From positions 392,501 to 456,500 of the forward strand of contig NC_011420.2 of the NCBI RefSeq assembly GCF_000016185.1: a stretch of 64,000 nucleotides of DNA, read 5' to 3'. The translations under genes were made by a program, and so were the position numbers. This DNA is from Rhodospirillum centenum SW (GTDB lineage Bacteria > Pseudomonadota > Alphaproteobacteria > Azospirillales > Azospirillaceae). The notes under the pieces are model-generated. The model was not told the DNA's origin, ran no database searches, and was given only the letters and a program-made list of their open reading frames with translations. Positions 16,122 to 25,739 of the stretch are shown here, in pieces (the first letter of the stretch is position 1; each line of letters starts with the position of its first letter).

Positions 16122-18197
16122 GTGCCCGCCGCCCGCCCCATGCCGACCGACCTGCCGGAAAATGACCGCGCCCTGGTGGAGGCCGCGCAGCGCGGGGTGC
16201 CATGGGCGCCGGCGGGAGAGGGTCAGCCGAACTTCGACGGGGAGATGCCGACCGTCCAGGCCAGCACCATCCGCGCCCTGTGCCTTGGGCTGTGGGACGA
16301 TGTGCGCCTGGACCCGCGCGGTATTCATATTGTCGGCGTCAGGATCGACGGGGACCTGGACCTGTCAGAGGGAACGTGTATCGGACCTTTGAAGCTTAGG
16401 GCCTGCCACCTGACAGCACCCCTCAGACTTTGGGGTGCGACGCTTCCGAGTCTGTACCTGTCCGCCAGCCGGCTGGATGCGGGCCTTCTCGCGGACAGCG
16501 TCCGTATCACAGGCGATCTGGTCTGCGATCACGGATTTCGGGCGACGGGCGACCTCCGTCTGCTTGGCGCTCGCGTTGGTGGCGACATGAGCTTTCGCAC
16601 TGCCACCCTTGCTGGAGGCGCGATGGGGGCCCTCAGTGCCGACGGGGTAACGGTCGAAGGAAGCCTCTTCTGTGACGAGGGATTCAACGCCAGAGGAACC
16701 GTCCGCCTTCCCTTCGCCCAGATAGGCCGGGATGCTTATTTTAGAAAGGCAGTACTGAATGGTGGCGAAACAATAGCCCTCTTCGCCGATGGATCTGCAA
16801 TCAAAGGAAACCTGTTCTGCGACCAGTCATTCATCACAATGGGAGCCGTTCGCATCGCAACTGCGCACGTCGGCGGCGGCGCCTTCTTCCATGGCGCAAT
16901 CCTGAACGGTGGCGGGGAATCGGCCCTCATTGGAGACAGAGCAGAGATAAGAGGCAACCTTTTCTGTAAAGACGGCTTCACCGCCAGGGGGAGCATCAAA
17001 ATCATTGCCGCCCGTATAGGTGGAAGCGCTGATTTCAATGGAGCACATCTGGACGGTGGCGGAAATGCAGCCCTGTTTGCCGACGGGGCGGACATCAGAG
17101 GCGAATTATCCTTTGGAAGTGGGTTCACTGCCAAGGGAACCGTTTGTCTTCCCTCCGCACACATAGGCGTAACCGTTTCATTCATTGACGCCGTGCTGGA
17201 TGGCGGAAGCGGACAGGCCCTCAACGCCGAAAACCTGAAAGTTCAGGGAGGGCTGCTCTGCCGGGACAAAACCAGGATCAATGGCGGCGTCTCCGTCGCC
17301 GGCATTTCGATTCAGGGGCTTCTTGATTGGCGACCGGCATCCTGGACGGGGATGCTGGATTTATCCCATGCCCGGGCAGTTGTCTGGGCGGACAACTGGT
17401 CCGGGCGCAAATGGGACTGCGACGGGGCACCGCGCATAATCCTGCGTGACTTCAGGTTCGACAGCTTCCTGGTTGCCGACTTTGTGAAGTCAGACGCGGT
17501 GTCCCGCCTGAACTGGCTCAAGGCGGCGCTGGGCGATGACTTCGTGCCCGGTCCCTATGAGAATCTCGCCCGTGTGTTGCGGGCAGCCGGGGATGATGCC
17601 GGTGCGAAGCGGGTGGGGCTGGAGAAGGAGCGCGCCCGCACCCGGCATGAAGTGAAATCCTCCAATGGAAGGCTGCCGAGGTCGGCCCGCTGGCTCTGGG
17701 GCGCCTTCCTGGACCTCACCATCGGCTATGGCTATCAGTGGTGGCGTGGCGGCGCCTTTGGCCTGCTGTTCCTGCTGCTGGTCGGCTGGGGAGTGTTCAA
17801 CTCGTCCGGGCCGCTGGACACCGGCGGGTCCGGCATCATCAAGCCGGCCCTGCCCGTGGCGTTCATCGAGGATCTGGGGCGGCGGATCGACGACAGGCCG
17901 CTCTGGCCGGGGGAGACCCCGTCCCACCACGGGATCGGGTACAGGCTGCCGCCGGAATATCCGCCGTTCAGCGGCTTCTGCTACTCGCTGGACACCCTGC
18001 TGCCCCTGATCGATCTCGGCCAGTCGGGGGCCTGGTCCCCCAGCCCGATCGCCCCGTCCTTCTGGGACGACAAGAGGGGCTGGGCCGTCACGTTCTATCT
18101 CTATTTCCACATCTTTGCCGGCTGGGGTCTATCCACGCTGATCGCCGTTGACCTGACGGGCGTGATCCAGCGGGGGACTGGCCGTCCGTCGGAGTAG
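16122..18197 (+). CDS. Membrane protein with five 49-residue repeats (membrane-associated oxidoreductase-like family)
   Basis: About 691 residues from GTG 16122, which has CCGGAG 7 bases upstream; ATG 16140 (685 residues, numbering used here) is the alternative. Residues 118-362 are five consecutive units of exactly 49 residues, each with the pattern ADG-x-x-I/V-x-GNLFCDxxF, then G-x-V/I-x-x-x-x-A-x-I/V-GG, then A-x-L-x-GG. Such spacing suggests a solenoid of short beta strands. Four units carry a Cys at the same place (129, 178, 227, 276). A linker with the segment PYENLARVLRAAGDDAGAKRV follows, then a membrane helix and YSLDTLLPLIDLGQ before a last helix. This architecture occurs in proteins named membrane-associated oxidoreductase in databases, without proven activity. 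The repeat DNA is noticeably AT-richer than its flanks. Confidence 0.8.
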   Translation: MPAARPMPTDLPENDRALVEAAQRGVPWAPAGEGQPNFDGEMPTVQASTIRALCLGLWDDVRLDPRGIHIVGVRIDGDLDLSEGTCIGPLKLRACHLTAPLRLWGATLPSLYLSASRLDAGLLADSVRITGDLVCDHGFRATGDLRLLGARVGGDMSFRTATLAGGAMGALSADGVTVEGSLFCDEGFNARGTVRLPFAQIGRDAYFRKAVLNGGETIALFADGSAIKGNLFCDQSFITMGAVRIATAHVGGGAFFHGAILNGGGESALIGDRAEIRGNLFCKDGFTARGSIKIIAARIGGSADFNGAHLDGGGNAALFADGADIRGELSFGSGFTAKGTVCLPSAHIGVTVSFIDAVLDGGSGQALNAENLKVQGGLLCRDKTRINGGVSVAGISIQGLLDWRPASWTGMLDLSHARAVVWADNWSGRKWDCDGAPRIILRDFRFDSFLVADFVKSDAVSRLNWLKAALGDDFVPGPYENLARVLRAAGDDAGAKRVGLEKERARTRHEVKSSNGRLPRSARWLWGAFLDLTIGYGYQWWRGGAFGLLFLLLVGWGVFNSSGPLDTGGSGIIKPALPVAFIEDLGRRIDDRPLWPGETPSHHGIGYRLPPEYPPFSGFCYSLDTLLPLIDLGQSGAWSPSPIAPSFWDDKRGWAVTFYLYFHIFAGWGLSTLIAVDLTGVIQRGTGRPSE
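16491..17225 (+). repeat. Five in-frame 147-bp repeats encoding the 49-residue units
   Basis: Unit boundaries by residue (ATG 16140 numbering) are 118-166, 167-215, 216-264, 265-313 and 314-362, so each unit is 147 bp with no gaps. Protein identity between neighbours is evident at the GNLFCD and ARIGG positions, while the DNA has diverged. The third and fourth units are the most AT-rich. Confidence 0.85.
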
Positions 18198-18206
18198 CGC
18201 CGTCCC

Positions 18207-19814
18207 TCACATCCGGAACACGCCGAAGCGGGTGCGCTCGACGGGGGCGTTGAGGGCGGCGCTGAGGGAGAGGGCGACCACGGTGCGGGTTTCGGCCGGG
18301 TCGATGATGCCGTCGTCCCAGAGCCGGGCGCTGGCGTAGTAGGGGTGGCCCTGGCGTTCGTACTGCTCCCGGATCGGGGCCTTGAAGGCGTCCTCCTCTT
18401 CCGGGCTCCAGGTGCCGCCGCGGGCCTCGATGCCGTCGCGGCGGACGGTGGCCAGCACGGTGGCCGCCTGCTCCCCGCCCATGACGCTGATCCGGGCGTT
18501 CGGCCACATCCAGAGGAAGCGCGGGCTGTAGGCGCGGCCGCACATGCCGTAGTTGCCGGCCCCGAAGCTGCCGCCGATGATGACGGTGACCTTCGGCACG
18601 GACGCGCAGGCCACGGCCGTCACCAGCTTGGCACCGTCCTTGGCGATGCCCGCGTTCTCGTACTTCCGGCCGACCATGAAGCCGGTGATGTTCTGGAGGA
18701 ACAGCAGCGGGATGCCCCGCTGGCAGCACAGCTCGATGAAATGGGCGCCCTTCAGCGCGCTCTCGCTGAACAGGATGCCGTTGTTGGCGATGATGCCCAC
18801 GGGGCAGCCCCAGATGTGGGCGAAGCCGCAGACCAGCGTCGTGCCGTACAGCGCCTTGAACTCGTCGAACTCGCTGGCGTCCACGATGCGGGCGATCACC
18901 TCGCGCACGTCATAGGGCTTGCGCGTGTCGGTGGGGATGACGCCGTACAGTTCCTCCGCGGCGAAGCGCGGCTCCACGGGCGCGCGCAGGGCCACCTGCG
19001 GCTGCTTTCGCCTGTTCAGGTTGGCAACGATGCGCCGGGCGATGGCAAGGGCGTGGCGGTCGTCGGCGGCATGGTGGTCGGTGACGCCGCTGACGCGCGA
19101 ATGCACGTCCGCCCCGCCCAGATCCTCGGCGCTGACCACCTCGCCCGTGGCGGCCTTCACCAGCGGCGGGCCGCCCAGGAAGATGGTTCCCTGCCCCTTC
19201 ACGATGACGCTTTCGTCCGCCATGGCGGGAACATAGGCGCCGCCGGCCGTGCAGCTTCCCATCACCACGGCGATCTGCGGGATGCCGGCGGCGCTCATGG
19301 TGGCCTGGTTGTAGAAGATGCGGCCGAAATGGTCGCGGTCGGGGAAGACCTCGTCCTGGTTCGGCAGGTTGGCCCCGCCGCTGTCCACCAGATAGAGGCA
19401 GGGCAGGTTGTTCTGCGCCGCGATCTCCTGCGCCCGCAGGTGCTTCTTCACGGTCAGCGGATAATAGGTGCCGCCCTTCACCGTGGCGTCGTTGGCGACG
19501 ATGACGCACTCCTGCCCCTCGACCCGGCCGATGCCGGTCAGGATGCCGGCGGCCGGCACGTCGTCGGCATAGACGCCATGGGCGGCAAGCTGGCTCAGTT
19601 CCAGATAGGGGCTGCCGGGGTCCAGCAGGTGGCGCACGCGGTCGCGTGGCAGCAGCTTGCCGCGGGACAGGTGCTTCTCCCGCGCCGCCTCCCCGCCGCC
19701 CAGCTTGATCCGCGCCACCGTGACCTTGAGGTCGGCGACCAGCGCGCGCATGGCCGCGTCGTTCTCGGCGAAGGCCGGGCTGCGGGTGTCGATGGTGCTG
19801 CTCAGCACGGGCAT
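18207..19814 (-). CDS. mccB: Methylcrotonyl-CoA carboxylase, carboxyltransferase beta subunit
   Basis: Transfers CO2 from carboxybiotin on MccA to 3-methylcrotonyl-CoA (LiuB). The 535 residues start at ATG 19814 with AGGAGGG 7 bases upstream; a long open frame further upstream is not part of the gene. It has the two crotonase-like halves of acyl-CoA carboxyltransferases, with the oxyanion-hole loops [13 protein letters not shown] and [15 protein letters not shown], and MCC-type segments such as [19 protein letters not shown] and [15 protein letters not shown]. It ends 9 bp from the convergent repeat-protein gene. Its partner mccA is 10 kb away on the same strand. Confidence 0.95.
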   Translation of the reverse strand: MPVLSSTIDTRSPAFAENDAAMRALVADLKVTVARIKLGGGEAAREKHLSRGKLLPRDRVRHLLDPGSPYLELSQLAAHGVYADDVPAAGILTGIGRVEGQECVIVANDATVKGGTYYPLTVKKHLRAQEIAAQNNLPCLYLVDSGGANLPNQDEVFPDRDHFGRIFYNQATMSAAGIPQIAVVMGSCTAGGAYVPAMADESVIVKGQGTIFLGGPPLVKAATGEVVSAEDLGGADVHSRVSGVTDHHAADDRHALAIARRIVANLNRRKQPQVALRAPVEPRFAAEELYGVIPTDTRKPYDVREVIARIVDASEFDEFKALYGTTLVCGFAHIWGCPVGIIANNGILFSESALKGAHFIELCCQRGIPLLFLQNITGFMVGRKYENAGIAKDGAKLVTAVACASVPKVTVIIGGSFGAGNYGMCGRAYSPRFLWMWPNARISVMGGEQAATVLATVRRDGIEARGGTWSPEEEDAFKAPIREQYERQGHPYYASARLWDDGIIDPAETRTVVALSLSAALNAPVERTRFGVFRM

Positions 19815-19994
19815 GGGCGTCCCTCCTGGCGCCGGCCCTGGGCTGGGATCAGCCGGCCGGTCTCTTGTCCGCCTGGGAATATCCGACCCTGCGGGAGCGG
19901 CGCAAGCGGCTCCCGCCGCCGGTGGCGGAACGGGGGCCGGGCGGATCGCGCCTGCGGATTGTTGGTCGGGCATGGCCACGCCGACGGAGACCCG

Positions 19995-20882
19995 ATGACC
20001 GACCAGGACGCCCCCTTCCGCCGCGACCTCTATACCCGGGAGAACGCGGTTCCGGAGCCCGAGCCTTCCCCCCGCCTGCGCCAGACGGAGAAGAAGGACG
20101 TCCGCCGGATGTCCGCACCCCGTGCCGCCGTGATCCACGAGGCGATCCGCAAGGAGGGGGAGGAACAGCTCGGCCGCCCCACCTCGGCCCTTGTCTGGTC
20201 CGCGCTGGCCGCCGGCCTCTCCATGGGCTTCTCCATGGTGGGGCTGGGCGTGATGCGGGCCGGCATGCCCGACGGGGCGGAGTGGGCGGGGCTGGTGGCG
20301 AGCTTCGGTTACGCCTTCGGGTTCCTGATCGTGATCCTGGGGCGGCAGCAGCTTTTCACCGAGAACACGCTGACGGTGATGCTGCCGCTGCTGCACCATC
20401 GGTCGTGGCGGACGCTGCGGGCGCTGTTGCGCCTGTGGGGGATCGTCTTCGCCTTCAACGTGGTCGGCACCCTGGCCTTCGCCTTCGTCGCCCACCGGAC
20501 GGCGATCTTCGAGCCGCCCCTGAAGGAGGCGTTCGTCGATCTCGGCACGCATGTCGCCGGGTTCCCCTGGTGGACGACCTTCGGCAAGGCGGTGGTGGCG
20601 GGGTGGCTGATCGCGTTGCTGGTCTGGCTGCAACCCCTGTCGGGCGCCGCCCGGCCCTTCGTCATCATCCTCATCACCTACCTGATCGCGCTCCTGGATC
20701 TGGCGCACGTCATCGCCGGATCGGCGGAGGTGTCCTATGCGGCGTTTGCCGGCGCCATCACCTGGTCCGACTATGCCGCGGGCTTCCTGCTGCCGACGCT
20801 GCTGGGCAACGTCACGGGCGGGGTGGTGCTGGTCGCCCTGGTCCACCATGCCCAGATCCGGGCGGAAATGTACGAGGATTAG
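19995..20882 (+). CDS. Formate/nitrite transporter family membrane protein (YfdC-like)
   Basis: A 295-residue membrane protein with a charged cytoplasmic N-terminus (about 1-65) and six transmembrane helices. The FNT pattern is seen in [37 protein letters not shown] (read in part, near 98-120) and [20 protein letters not shown] at the end. FNT members form pentameric channels for formate, nitrite or hydrosulphide; the long N-terminus places it in the YfdC subgroup, whose substrate is unclear. GGAG lies 5 bases before the ATG. It is divergent from mccB and convergent with the S9 peptidase, with a strong hairpin between. Confidence 0.82.
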   Translation: MTDQDAPFRRDLYTRENAVPEPEPSPRLRQTEKKDVRRMSAPRAAVIHEAIRKEGEEQLGRPTSALVWSALAAGLSMGFSMVGLGVMRAGMPDGAEWAGLVASFGYAFGFLIVILGRQQLFTENTLTVMLPLLHHRSWRTLRALLRLWGIVFAFNVVGTLAFAFVAHRTAIFEPPLKEAFVDLGTHVAGFPWWTTFGKAVVAGWLIALLVWLQPLSGAARPFVIILITYLIALLDLAHVIAGSAEVSYAAFAGAITWSDYAAGFLLPTLLGNVTGGVVLVALVHHAQIRAEMYED

Positions 20883-20899
20883 GCCCGGCCGGACAGGAC

Positions 20900-20932
20900 A
20901 AGGGGGCGGGACCCGTCCGGCCCCGCCCCCTT
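20900..20932. terminator. GC-rich hairpin between convergent genes
   Basis: Arms AAGGGGGCGGG and CCCGCCCCCTT pair over 11 bp around an 11-base loop. It lies 18 bp after the transporter stop and 56 bp beyond the end of the S9 peptidase gene, so it could end transcription from both sides. No long T run follows, so efficiency as an intrinsic terminator is uncertain. Confidence 0.6.
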
Positions 20933-20987
20933 CCCGTTCGTGCCCGACCTTCCGGTCAGACGCGTTTCCGGCCAGCCACCCTTCCGG

Positions 20988-22991
20988 TCAGCCGGCGTTG
21001 CCGTTCCCGGCGAACACCTTGCGGAAGAACATGGCCTGGGCCATGCCGGCGTAGAACTGGTTGGTGCGCTTGCGGAAGCCGTGCCCTTCGTCCATCGCCA
21101 GCACGTACCAGACATCGCCGCCGTTCTTGCGGATCTGCGCCACCATCTGCTCGGACTCGCCGCGCGGCACGCGGGGGTCGTTCGCGCCCTGGATGATCAG
21201 CATGGGCTTGGTGATCTTCCCGGCGTTGGTCAGCGGCGAGATGGCGACCAGATGCTCCCGCATCCTGGCGTCACGCTCGTCGCCGTACTCGACGCGGCGC
21301 AGGTCCCGGCGGTAGTCGGCCGTGCTCTCCAGGAAGGTGACGAAGTTGGAGATGCCGACCGAGGAGGAGCCGCCGGCCAGCCGGTCGTTGAAGTGCGTCA
21401 TGCTGGCAAGCGTCATGTAGCCGCCATAGGAGCCGCCGACCACGACGACCCGCTTGGGGTCCAGGTCCGGCTGGGTGGCGATCCAGTCCAGCAGCGCCCC
21501 GATGTCCTTGACGGAATCCTCACGCTTGAAGCCGTTGTCCAGGCCGACATAGGTCTTGCCGTAGCCGGTGGAGCCGCGGACGTTCGGCCGTACCACGGCC
21601 GCCCCCAGCTCGTTCACCCAGAACTGCACGCCGGAGCTGAAGCTGGGCCGGGTCTGGCCCTCCGGCCCGCCATGGATGTCGATGATGACCGGCAGCTTCC
21701 CGCTGGCGCCCTGCGGCTTGTAGACGAAGGCCGGGATCTGCCTCGGCTTGCCGTCCACCTTGTCGAAGGTCGGGTACTGGACCAGCGTCGCATCGGCGAA
21801 GCTGTCCGTGTTCAGCCCGCCGACCTCGCTCCGGGTCCACTGCGTCACCGTGCGGCCGGCGATGTCGACCACGAAGACATCCGACGGCGCCGTCGGGCGC
21901 GAGACGGAGACGGCGAGCCGGGTCCCGTCCGGGCTGAAGCGCAGCCCGCCGACGGTGCCCTTGGGCAGGTCCGCCGCCGGCAGCGGCTTCAGGCTGGTCA
22001 TGTCCAGCAGGTGCAGAGTGGAATAGCCGGCCTCGTTGACCGTGTAGGCGAGCAGCCGGCCGTCATGGCTCAGCTCCGCCTCCTCCACGTCCCAGGGCTG
22101 CTCTTCCGAGATCCAGCGGGTCTTGCCGCCGGCAAGGTCGTAGATGCCCAGCCGCTTGAACTCACCCGCCTCGTCGGAGACGAGGACGACACCCTTCCCG
22201 TCCGGCGTGAAACCGACGCCGGAGAGGTGGACATCGTCCATCTCCGGCTTCACGCGGGTCTTCTCCCCGGTCTTCACGTCCACGACCCAGAGCTGCGACC
22301 GCGCCACGGAGATGGACTTGCCGACCAGCAGCCGGCCGTCGTCGGCCGACCAGGCGACCGGCCCCCAGCTCCCGGTCTCCGCCACCAGCGGCTGGACGGT
22401 CGCCGCCTGTTCCGGCGTGGCGACATAGACGTCGGTGTTCCTGCCGTCGCGGCGGGTGCTGGCGAAGGCGATGCGGTCCCCCTTGGACGACCACAGCAGG
22501 CCCTGGTTGCGCGACTTCCCGTCGGTCAGCATGGCGACCGCGCCGGTCTTCAGGTCCTGGCGGAAGAGCTGGAACTGCTCGCTGCCGCCGCGGTCCCAGC
22601 TGTAGATCAGATCCGCGCTCCCCGCCCGGGGGGAGAGCCGGCCGCTGGTGATCGGCTCCTCCTTGAAGGTGAGCTGCTGCCGCGCCCCCAGGGGCTGCAT
22701 GACGAGGTGGAGCTGGTTCGTCTCCCCGAAGCGGGTGGAGATCAGCAGGCCCGCGCCGTCCGCCGTCCAGTCCAGCACGCCGGCGGAACGGGCGTTCAGA
22801 TAGGCGCGGTAGCGCTCGGCCAGCGCCTCGTCCACCGCCGGCACGTCCTCCGTCACCAGCGTGCCGCGCTCGACCCGCTGCACGTCGCGCGCGTCCGCCG
22901 GCAGGGCGGCCAGGGCCAGCGGCAGCGCCGCCGTCAGGGCCAGAGCCAGGGTTCCGGCGCGCAGCCGCTTGTTCCACTCGATCGTCATCAT
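20988..22991 (-). CDS. Exported S9-family prolyl oligopeptidase-like serine peptidase
   Basis: A 667-residue protein with an N-terminal signal peptide (hydrophobic 12-30, cleavage near ADA). Residues about 60-420 form a beta-propeller with repeated WSxDG-type blades (for example FSPDGTRLAVSVS), and 425-667 an alpha/beta hydrolase. The catalytic triad is visible: Ser521 in GGSYGGY, Asp605 in GANDPRVP and His637 in DEGHGF. It probably trims proline-containing or acylated peptides in the periplasm. AAGGGGGC precedes the ATG. Its nearest relatives by layout are bacterial acylaminoacyl/prolyl peptidases rather than DPP4 proper. Confidence 0.9.
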   Translation of the reverse strand: MMTIEWNKRLRAGTLALALTAALPLALAALPADARDVQRVERGTLVTEDVPAVDEALAERYRAYLNARSAGVLDWTADGAGLLISTRFGETNQLHLVMQPLGARQQLTFKEEPITSGRLSPRAGSADLIYSWDRGGSEQFQLFRQDLKTGAVAMLTDGKSRNQGLLWSSKGDRIAFASTRRDGRNTDVYVATPEQAATVQPLVAETGSWGPVAWSADDGRLLVGKSISVARSQLWVVDVKTGEKTRVKPEMDDVHLSGVGFTPDGKGVVLVSDEAGEFKRLGIYDLAGGKTRWISEEQPWDVEEAELSHDGRLLAYTVNEAGYSTLHLLDMTSLKPLPAADLPKGTVGGLRFSPDGTRLAVSVSRPTAPSDVFVVDIAGRTVTQWTRSEVGGLNTDSFADATLVQYPTFDKVDGKPRQIPAFVYKPQGASGKLPVIIDIHGGPEGQTRPSFSSGVQFWVNELGAAVVRPNVRGSTGYGKTYVGLDNGFKREDSVKDIGALLDWIATQPDLDPKRVVVVGGSYGGYMTLASMTHFNDRLAGGSSSVGISNFVTFLESTADYRRDLRRVEYGDERDARMREHLVAISPLTNAGKITKPMLIIQGANDPRVPRGESEQMVAQIRKNGGDVWYVLAMDEGHGFRKRTNQFYAGMAQAMFFRKVFAGNGNAG

Positions 22992-23117
22992 GCCCCCTTG
23001 GAAGCGTCCCGGTTTCGGTCTTGCCGGGCGGGAGGATAGCAGGATCGGTCCCGGGCGCGAGGGGTGGCCCGGCCGCCCATGCCCGAATTGGCCCCTTCCC
23101 CGGCCACCCGTCCGGAC

Positions 23118-24146
23118 TCAGGCGGCGGCCCGCGTCTGGAGCACAAGCGGGTCCATCACCCGGAACCAGAGCGGCGGCACCATCGCCAGCAGCGCCATGC
23201 CGGGATAGCCGAACGGCATCCGCATGGCGTCCAGATCGTCCACCAGTTCGGGGAAGGCCTTGCCGGGCCAGCGGTGGTGCTCGGCATGGAGGCCCAGGTT
23301 GAAGGTGGTCCAGTTGGTCAGGCGGTGGGCGGAATTCCAGCTGTGCCGGGCGCCGATCCGTTCCCAGCCGCCGCGCCCGTCGGGCCGGCGTTGCAGCCCG
23401 TAATGCTCGATATAGCCGGTGGTCATCAGGAGCTGCACCGCGATCCAGGCCTGGATCAGGAAGAACAGCAGCCCCGGCAGCCCGGTCCACAGGGTGACGC
23501 CGACCAGCAGCGCCCCCTGGATCACGGCATAGTGCAGGTTGCGGTTCCGCCAGTGCCAGGGCCCCATGCCGCGGCGGTGCAGCCGCTCCCGCTCCAGCCG
23601 CCAGCTCTCCCGCAGGCCGCCCAGCACGGAGCGGGGAATGTAGGCGTAGAGGCTCTCGCCCAGCCGCGCCGTCGTCGGATCGTCGGGCGTGCCCACGGTG
23701 CGGTGATGGCCGTGGACATGCTCGATGCGGAAGACGGCCCAGAGCACGAGAGAGGAAATGGCGACGCCCAGCCCCCGCTCCCACGCCCGCGGGCGGTGGA
23801 TCAGCTCGTGCGCGGCGGTCAGCCCGACGCTGCCCTGCACCAGTCCCACCGCCAGGGCGGCGCCCAGGAACTCCCAGACCGTGAAGGCACCCGCCGCGAC
23901 CAGATGCAGGGCGTAGACCAGCAGCCCGGCCAGGAGCGGGAACATGGCCCACACCACCCAGGCCCCGCCGGTGCCGCCCGGCGGCACACGGAAGCGGGTC
24001 TGCTCCGGCAGCAGCAGGTCCAGCAGCGCCGCCAGACCGGCGAACCAGATGACCGGCAGCAGCACCCACCAGCCGCCCAGTCCCAGACCCAGGGCGGCCA
24101 GAACGGGGACGACGAAGGCGCCGAAGGCGTGCCCGAGCCCGCCCAT
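23118..24146 (-). CDS. AlkB-like membrane diiron monooxygenase
   Basis: A 342-residue membrane protein. All histidine boxes of the alkane-hydroxylase/desaturase superfamily are present: HELIH at 113-117, HVHGHH at 143-148, LHAEHH at 286-291 and the AlkB-type GYIEHYGL at 244-251. About six hydrophobic segments surround them. It should insert oxygen into an alkane, alkyl-aromatic or fatty chain using rubredoxin or ferredoxin; none is encoded in the window. It is shorter than classical AlkB, mainly at the N-terminus. ATG 24146 lies 8 bp after the isomerase gene, so the two are probably one transcript. Confidence 0.87.
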   Translation of the reverse strand: MGGLGHAFGAFVVPVLAALGLGLGGWWVLLPVIWFAGLAALLDLLLPEQTRFRVPPGGTGGAWVVWAMFPLLAGLLVYALHLVAAGAFTVWEFLGAALAVGLVQGSVGLTAAHELIHRPRAWERGLGVAISSLVLWAVFRIEHVHGHHRTVGTPDDPTTARLGESLYAYIPRSVLGGLRESWRLERERLHRRGMGPWHWRNRNLHYAVIQGALLVGVTLWTGLPGLLFFLIQAWIAVQLLMTTGYIEHYGLQRRPDGRGGWERIGARHSWNSAHRLTNWTTFNLGLHAEHHRWPGKAFPELVDDLDAMRMPFGYPGMALLAMVPPLWFRVMDPLVLQTRAAA

Positions 24147-24154
24147 GCCCGGCC

Positions 24155-24757
24155 TCACCAGCCGCCGGTTTCGAGCCAGCGTTCGAGCTGCCCCATCCGG
24201 TCCGCCCCCCAGAAGGGCTCCCCGTCCACGATGAAGAAGGGGGAGCCGAAGACACCCTTGGCCACCGCCTCCTCGTTCACGGCACGCAGGCGGTCCTTCA
24301 CCGCGGGGTCCTGGATGCCCTCGGCCAGTGCCGCCGGGTCGATGCCGAGGTCGGCCGCGACCTCCGCCACCGCCTCCGCCGGGCCGAGGTCGCGCCCCTC
24401 CCCCCAGTGCGCGCGGTAGACGGCCTGCGCCAGCAGCCGGGCAAGCTCCGGCCGGTCGGGCTGCAACCACCAGAAGGCGCGGCAGGCGGCCAGGGCGGCG
24501 ATGGGCATCCGCTCCGGAATGGTCAGCTTCACGCCCAAGAGGCGGGCGAAGCGGGGAACGTCGTGCAGCAGGTAGTCGCCGGCGAGCGGCCGCTCCATCA
24601 GGGGACGCTGGCCGGTGACCTTGAAGACCGCCCCCAGCAGGATCGGCTTCCAGTCCACGGTGCGGCCGGCCCGCGCGCCCAGCGCATCAATCTGGGTCGC
24701 GGCCAGATAGCCGTAGGGCGAGGCGAAGTCGAAATAGAACTCGATCGGTGCGGCCAC
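24155..24757 (-). CDS. 2-hydroxychromene-2-carboxylate isomerase family protein (DsbA/kappa-GST fold)
   Basis: A 200-residue thioredoxin-fold protein. The start is GTG 24757 with AAGGA about 8 bases before it. The N-terminal motif EFYFDFASPYGYLAA, with Ser in the position of the active-site residue, and the C-terminal GVFGSPFFIVDGEPFWGADRM are hallmarks of the HCCA isomerase/kappa-GST group. These use glutathione in aromatic (naphthalene) degradation, but many homologues have other or unknown substrates. Its near-contiguity with the AlkB-like gene suggests a shared substrate pathway. Confidence 0.85.
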   Translation of the reverse strand: MAAPIEFYFDFASPYGYLAATQIDALGARAGRTVDWKPILLGAVFKVTGQRPLMERPLAGDYLLHDVPRFARLLGVKLTIPERMPIAALAACRAFWWLQPDRPELARLLAQAVYRAHWGEGRDLGPAEAVAEVAADLGIDPAALAEGIQDPAVKDRLRAVNEEAVAKGVFGSPFFIVDGEPFWGADRMGQLERWLETGGW

Positions 24758-24888
24758 GGCGTCCTTCCTTCCCGTCGGTCCCGGTCTCTTCGGTCCGGGT
24801 TTCGTCGGTGGAAGCGTAACGCCCGGGCGGCGGCGGGCGCAACGGCGCCCGCACGGCCGTCCTCAGGACGGATCCGCCCCGGGGGACG

Positions 24889-25575
24889 TCACCAGGGCAG
24901 TTCCTCCCCGCGGTAGCTGTAGAAGCGGCCGCTGTGCCCGATGCCGACGCCGGCCAGCACGCGGCGCAGCCCGGCCACGCTTTCCGCCGGCTTCACCGGG
25001 GCCTGATCTCCCCCCATGTCGGTCTGCACCCAGCCGGGATGCAGCACGACCACGGCGATGTTGCGGTCGCGCAGGTCCAGCGACAGGTTCTTCATGCCCA
25101 TGTTCACGGCCGCCTTGGACATGCGGTAGGCGTAGTAGCCGCCGCTGCTGTTGTCGGCCATGGAGCCCATCTGGCTGCTGACGGTCGCCACCACCGGCCT
25201 GAGCGCCCGGGTCAGGTTGGGGGTCAGGGCCAGGGTCACCAGCACCGGGCCCAGGGCATTGACCCGCAGCGTCTCCTCCCAGCCGGCCGTATCCAGCGTG
25301 ACCTGACTCTGCTGATGCGGATGCGGCCCCATGATGCCGGCATTGTTGATGAGAAGGTCCACGACCTCCCCCTCCAGGCCGGCGGCGAAGGCTTCGATAC
25401 CGGCGGGGTCGGCGACATCCAGACGGCGGATCTCGACCCCGGACACGGCACGCAGCGCATCGGCCTGATCCGGGTTGCGGACGCCGGCGATGACGCGCCA
25501 GCCGTCGGCAGCGTACTGGCGGGCGAACTCCAGCCCGATGCCCCGGCTGGCGCCGGTGACGACGAGTGTGGGCAT
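24889..25575 (-). CDS. Short-chain dehydrogenase/reductase
   Basis: A 228-residue classical SDR. It has the nucleotide-binding TGASRGIG (residues 7-14), the NNAG motif, the catalytic Ser in ATVSSQMGS and the YAYRMSK active-site Tyr/Lys pair. The pattern MGSMADNSSGGYYAYRMSKAA is typical of the C-factor-like subgroup. The substrate is unknown. ATG 25575 has GAGGAG 6 bases upstream. It lies 131 bp upstream of the isomerase and AlkB-like genes on the same strand and may belong with them. Confidence 0.88.
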   Translation of the reverse strand: MPTLVVTGASRGIGLEFARQYAADGWRVIAGVRNPDQADALRAVSGVEIRRLDVADPAGIEAFAAGLEGEVVDLLINNAGIMGPHPHQQSQVTLDTAGWEETLRVNALGPVLVTLALTPNLTRALRPVVATVSSQMGSMADNSSGGYYAYRMSKAAVNMGMKNLSLDLRDRNIAVVVLHPGWVQTDMGGDQAPVKPAESVAGLRRVLAGVGIGHSGRFYSYRGEELPW

Positions 25576-25739
25576 GTCCTGCTCCTCTCCGGTTGCGGAT
25601 TCCCGCGGATTGCAGGCAGGCTAACGCCCCCGTCAGCCGCTGTCATGCCCGCCGCAGGGGTTATGCCCCCACGGCGGGCCGGAGACAGACGCTCTCCAGG
25701 ACATGGGGCACGGCGACCCGGCCGGGGCGCCGTGCGGGA

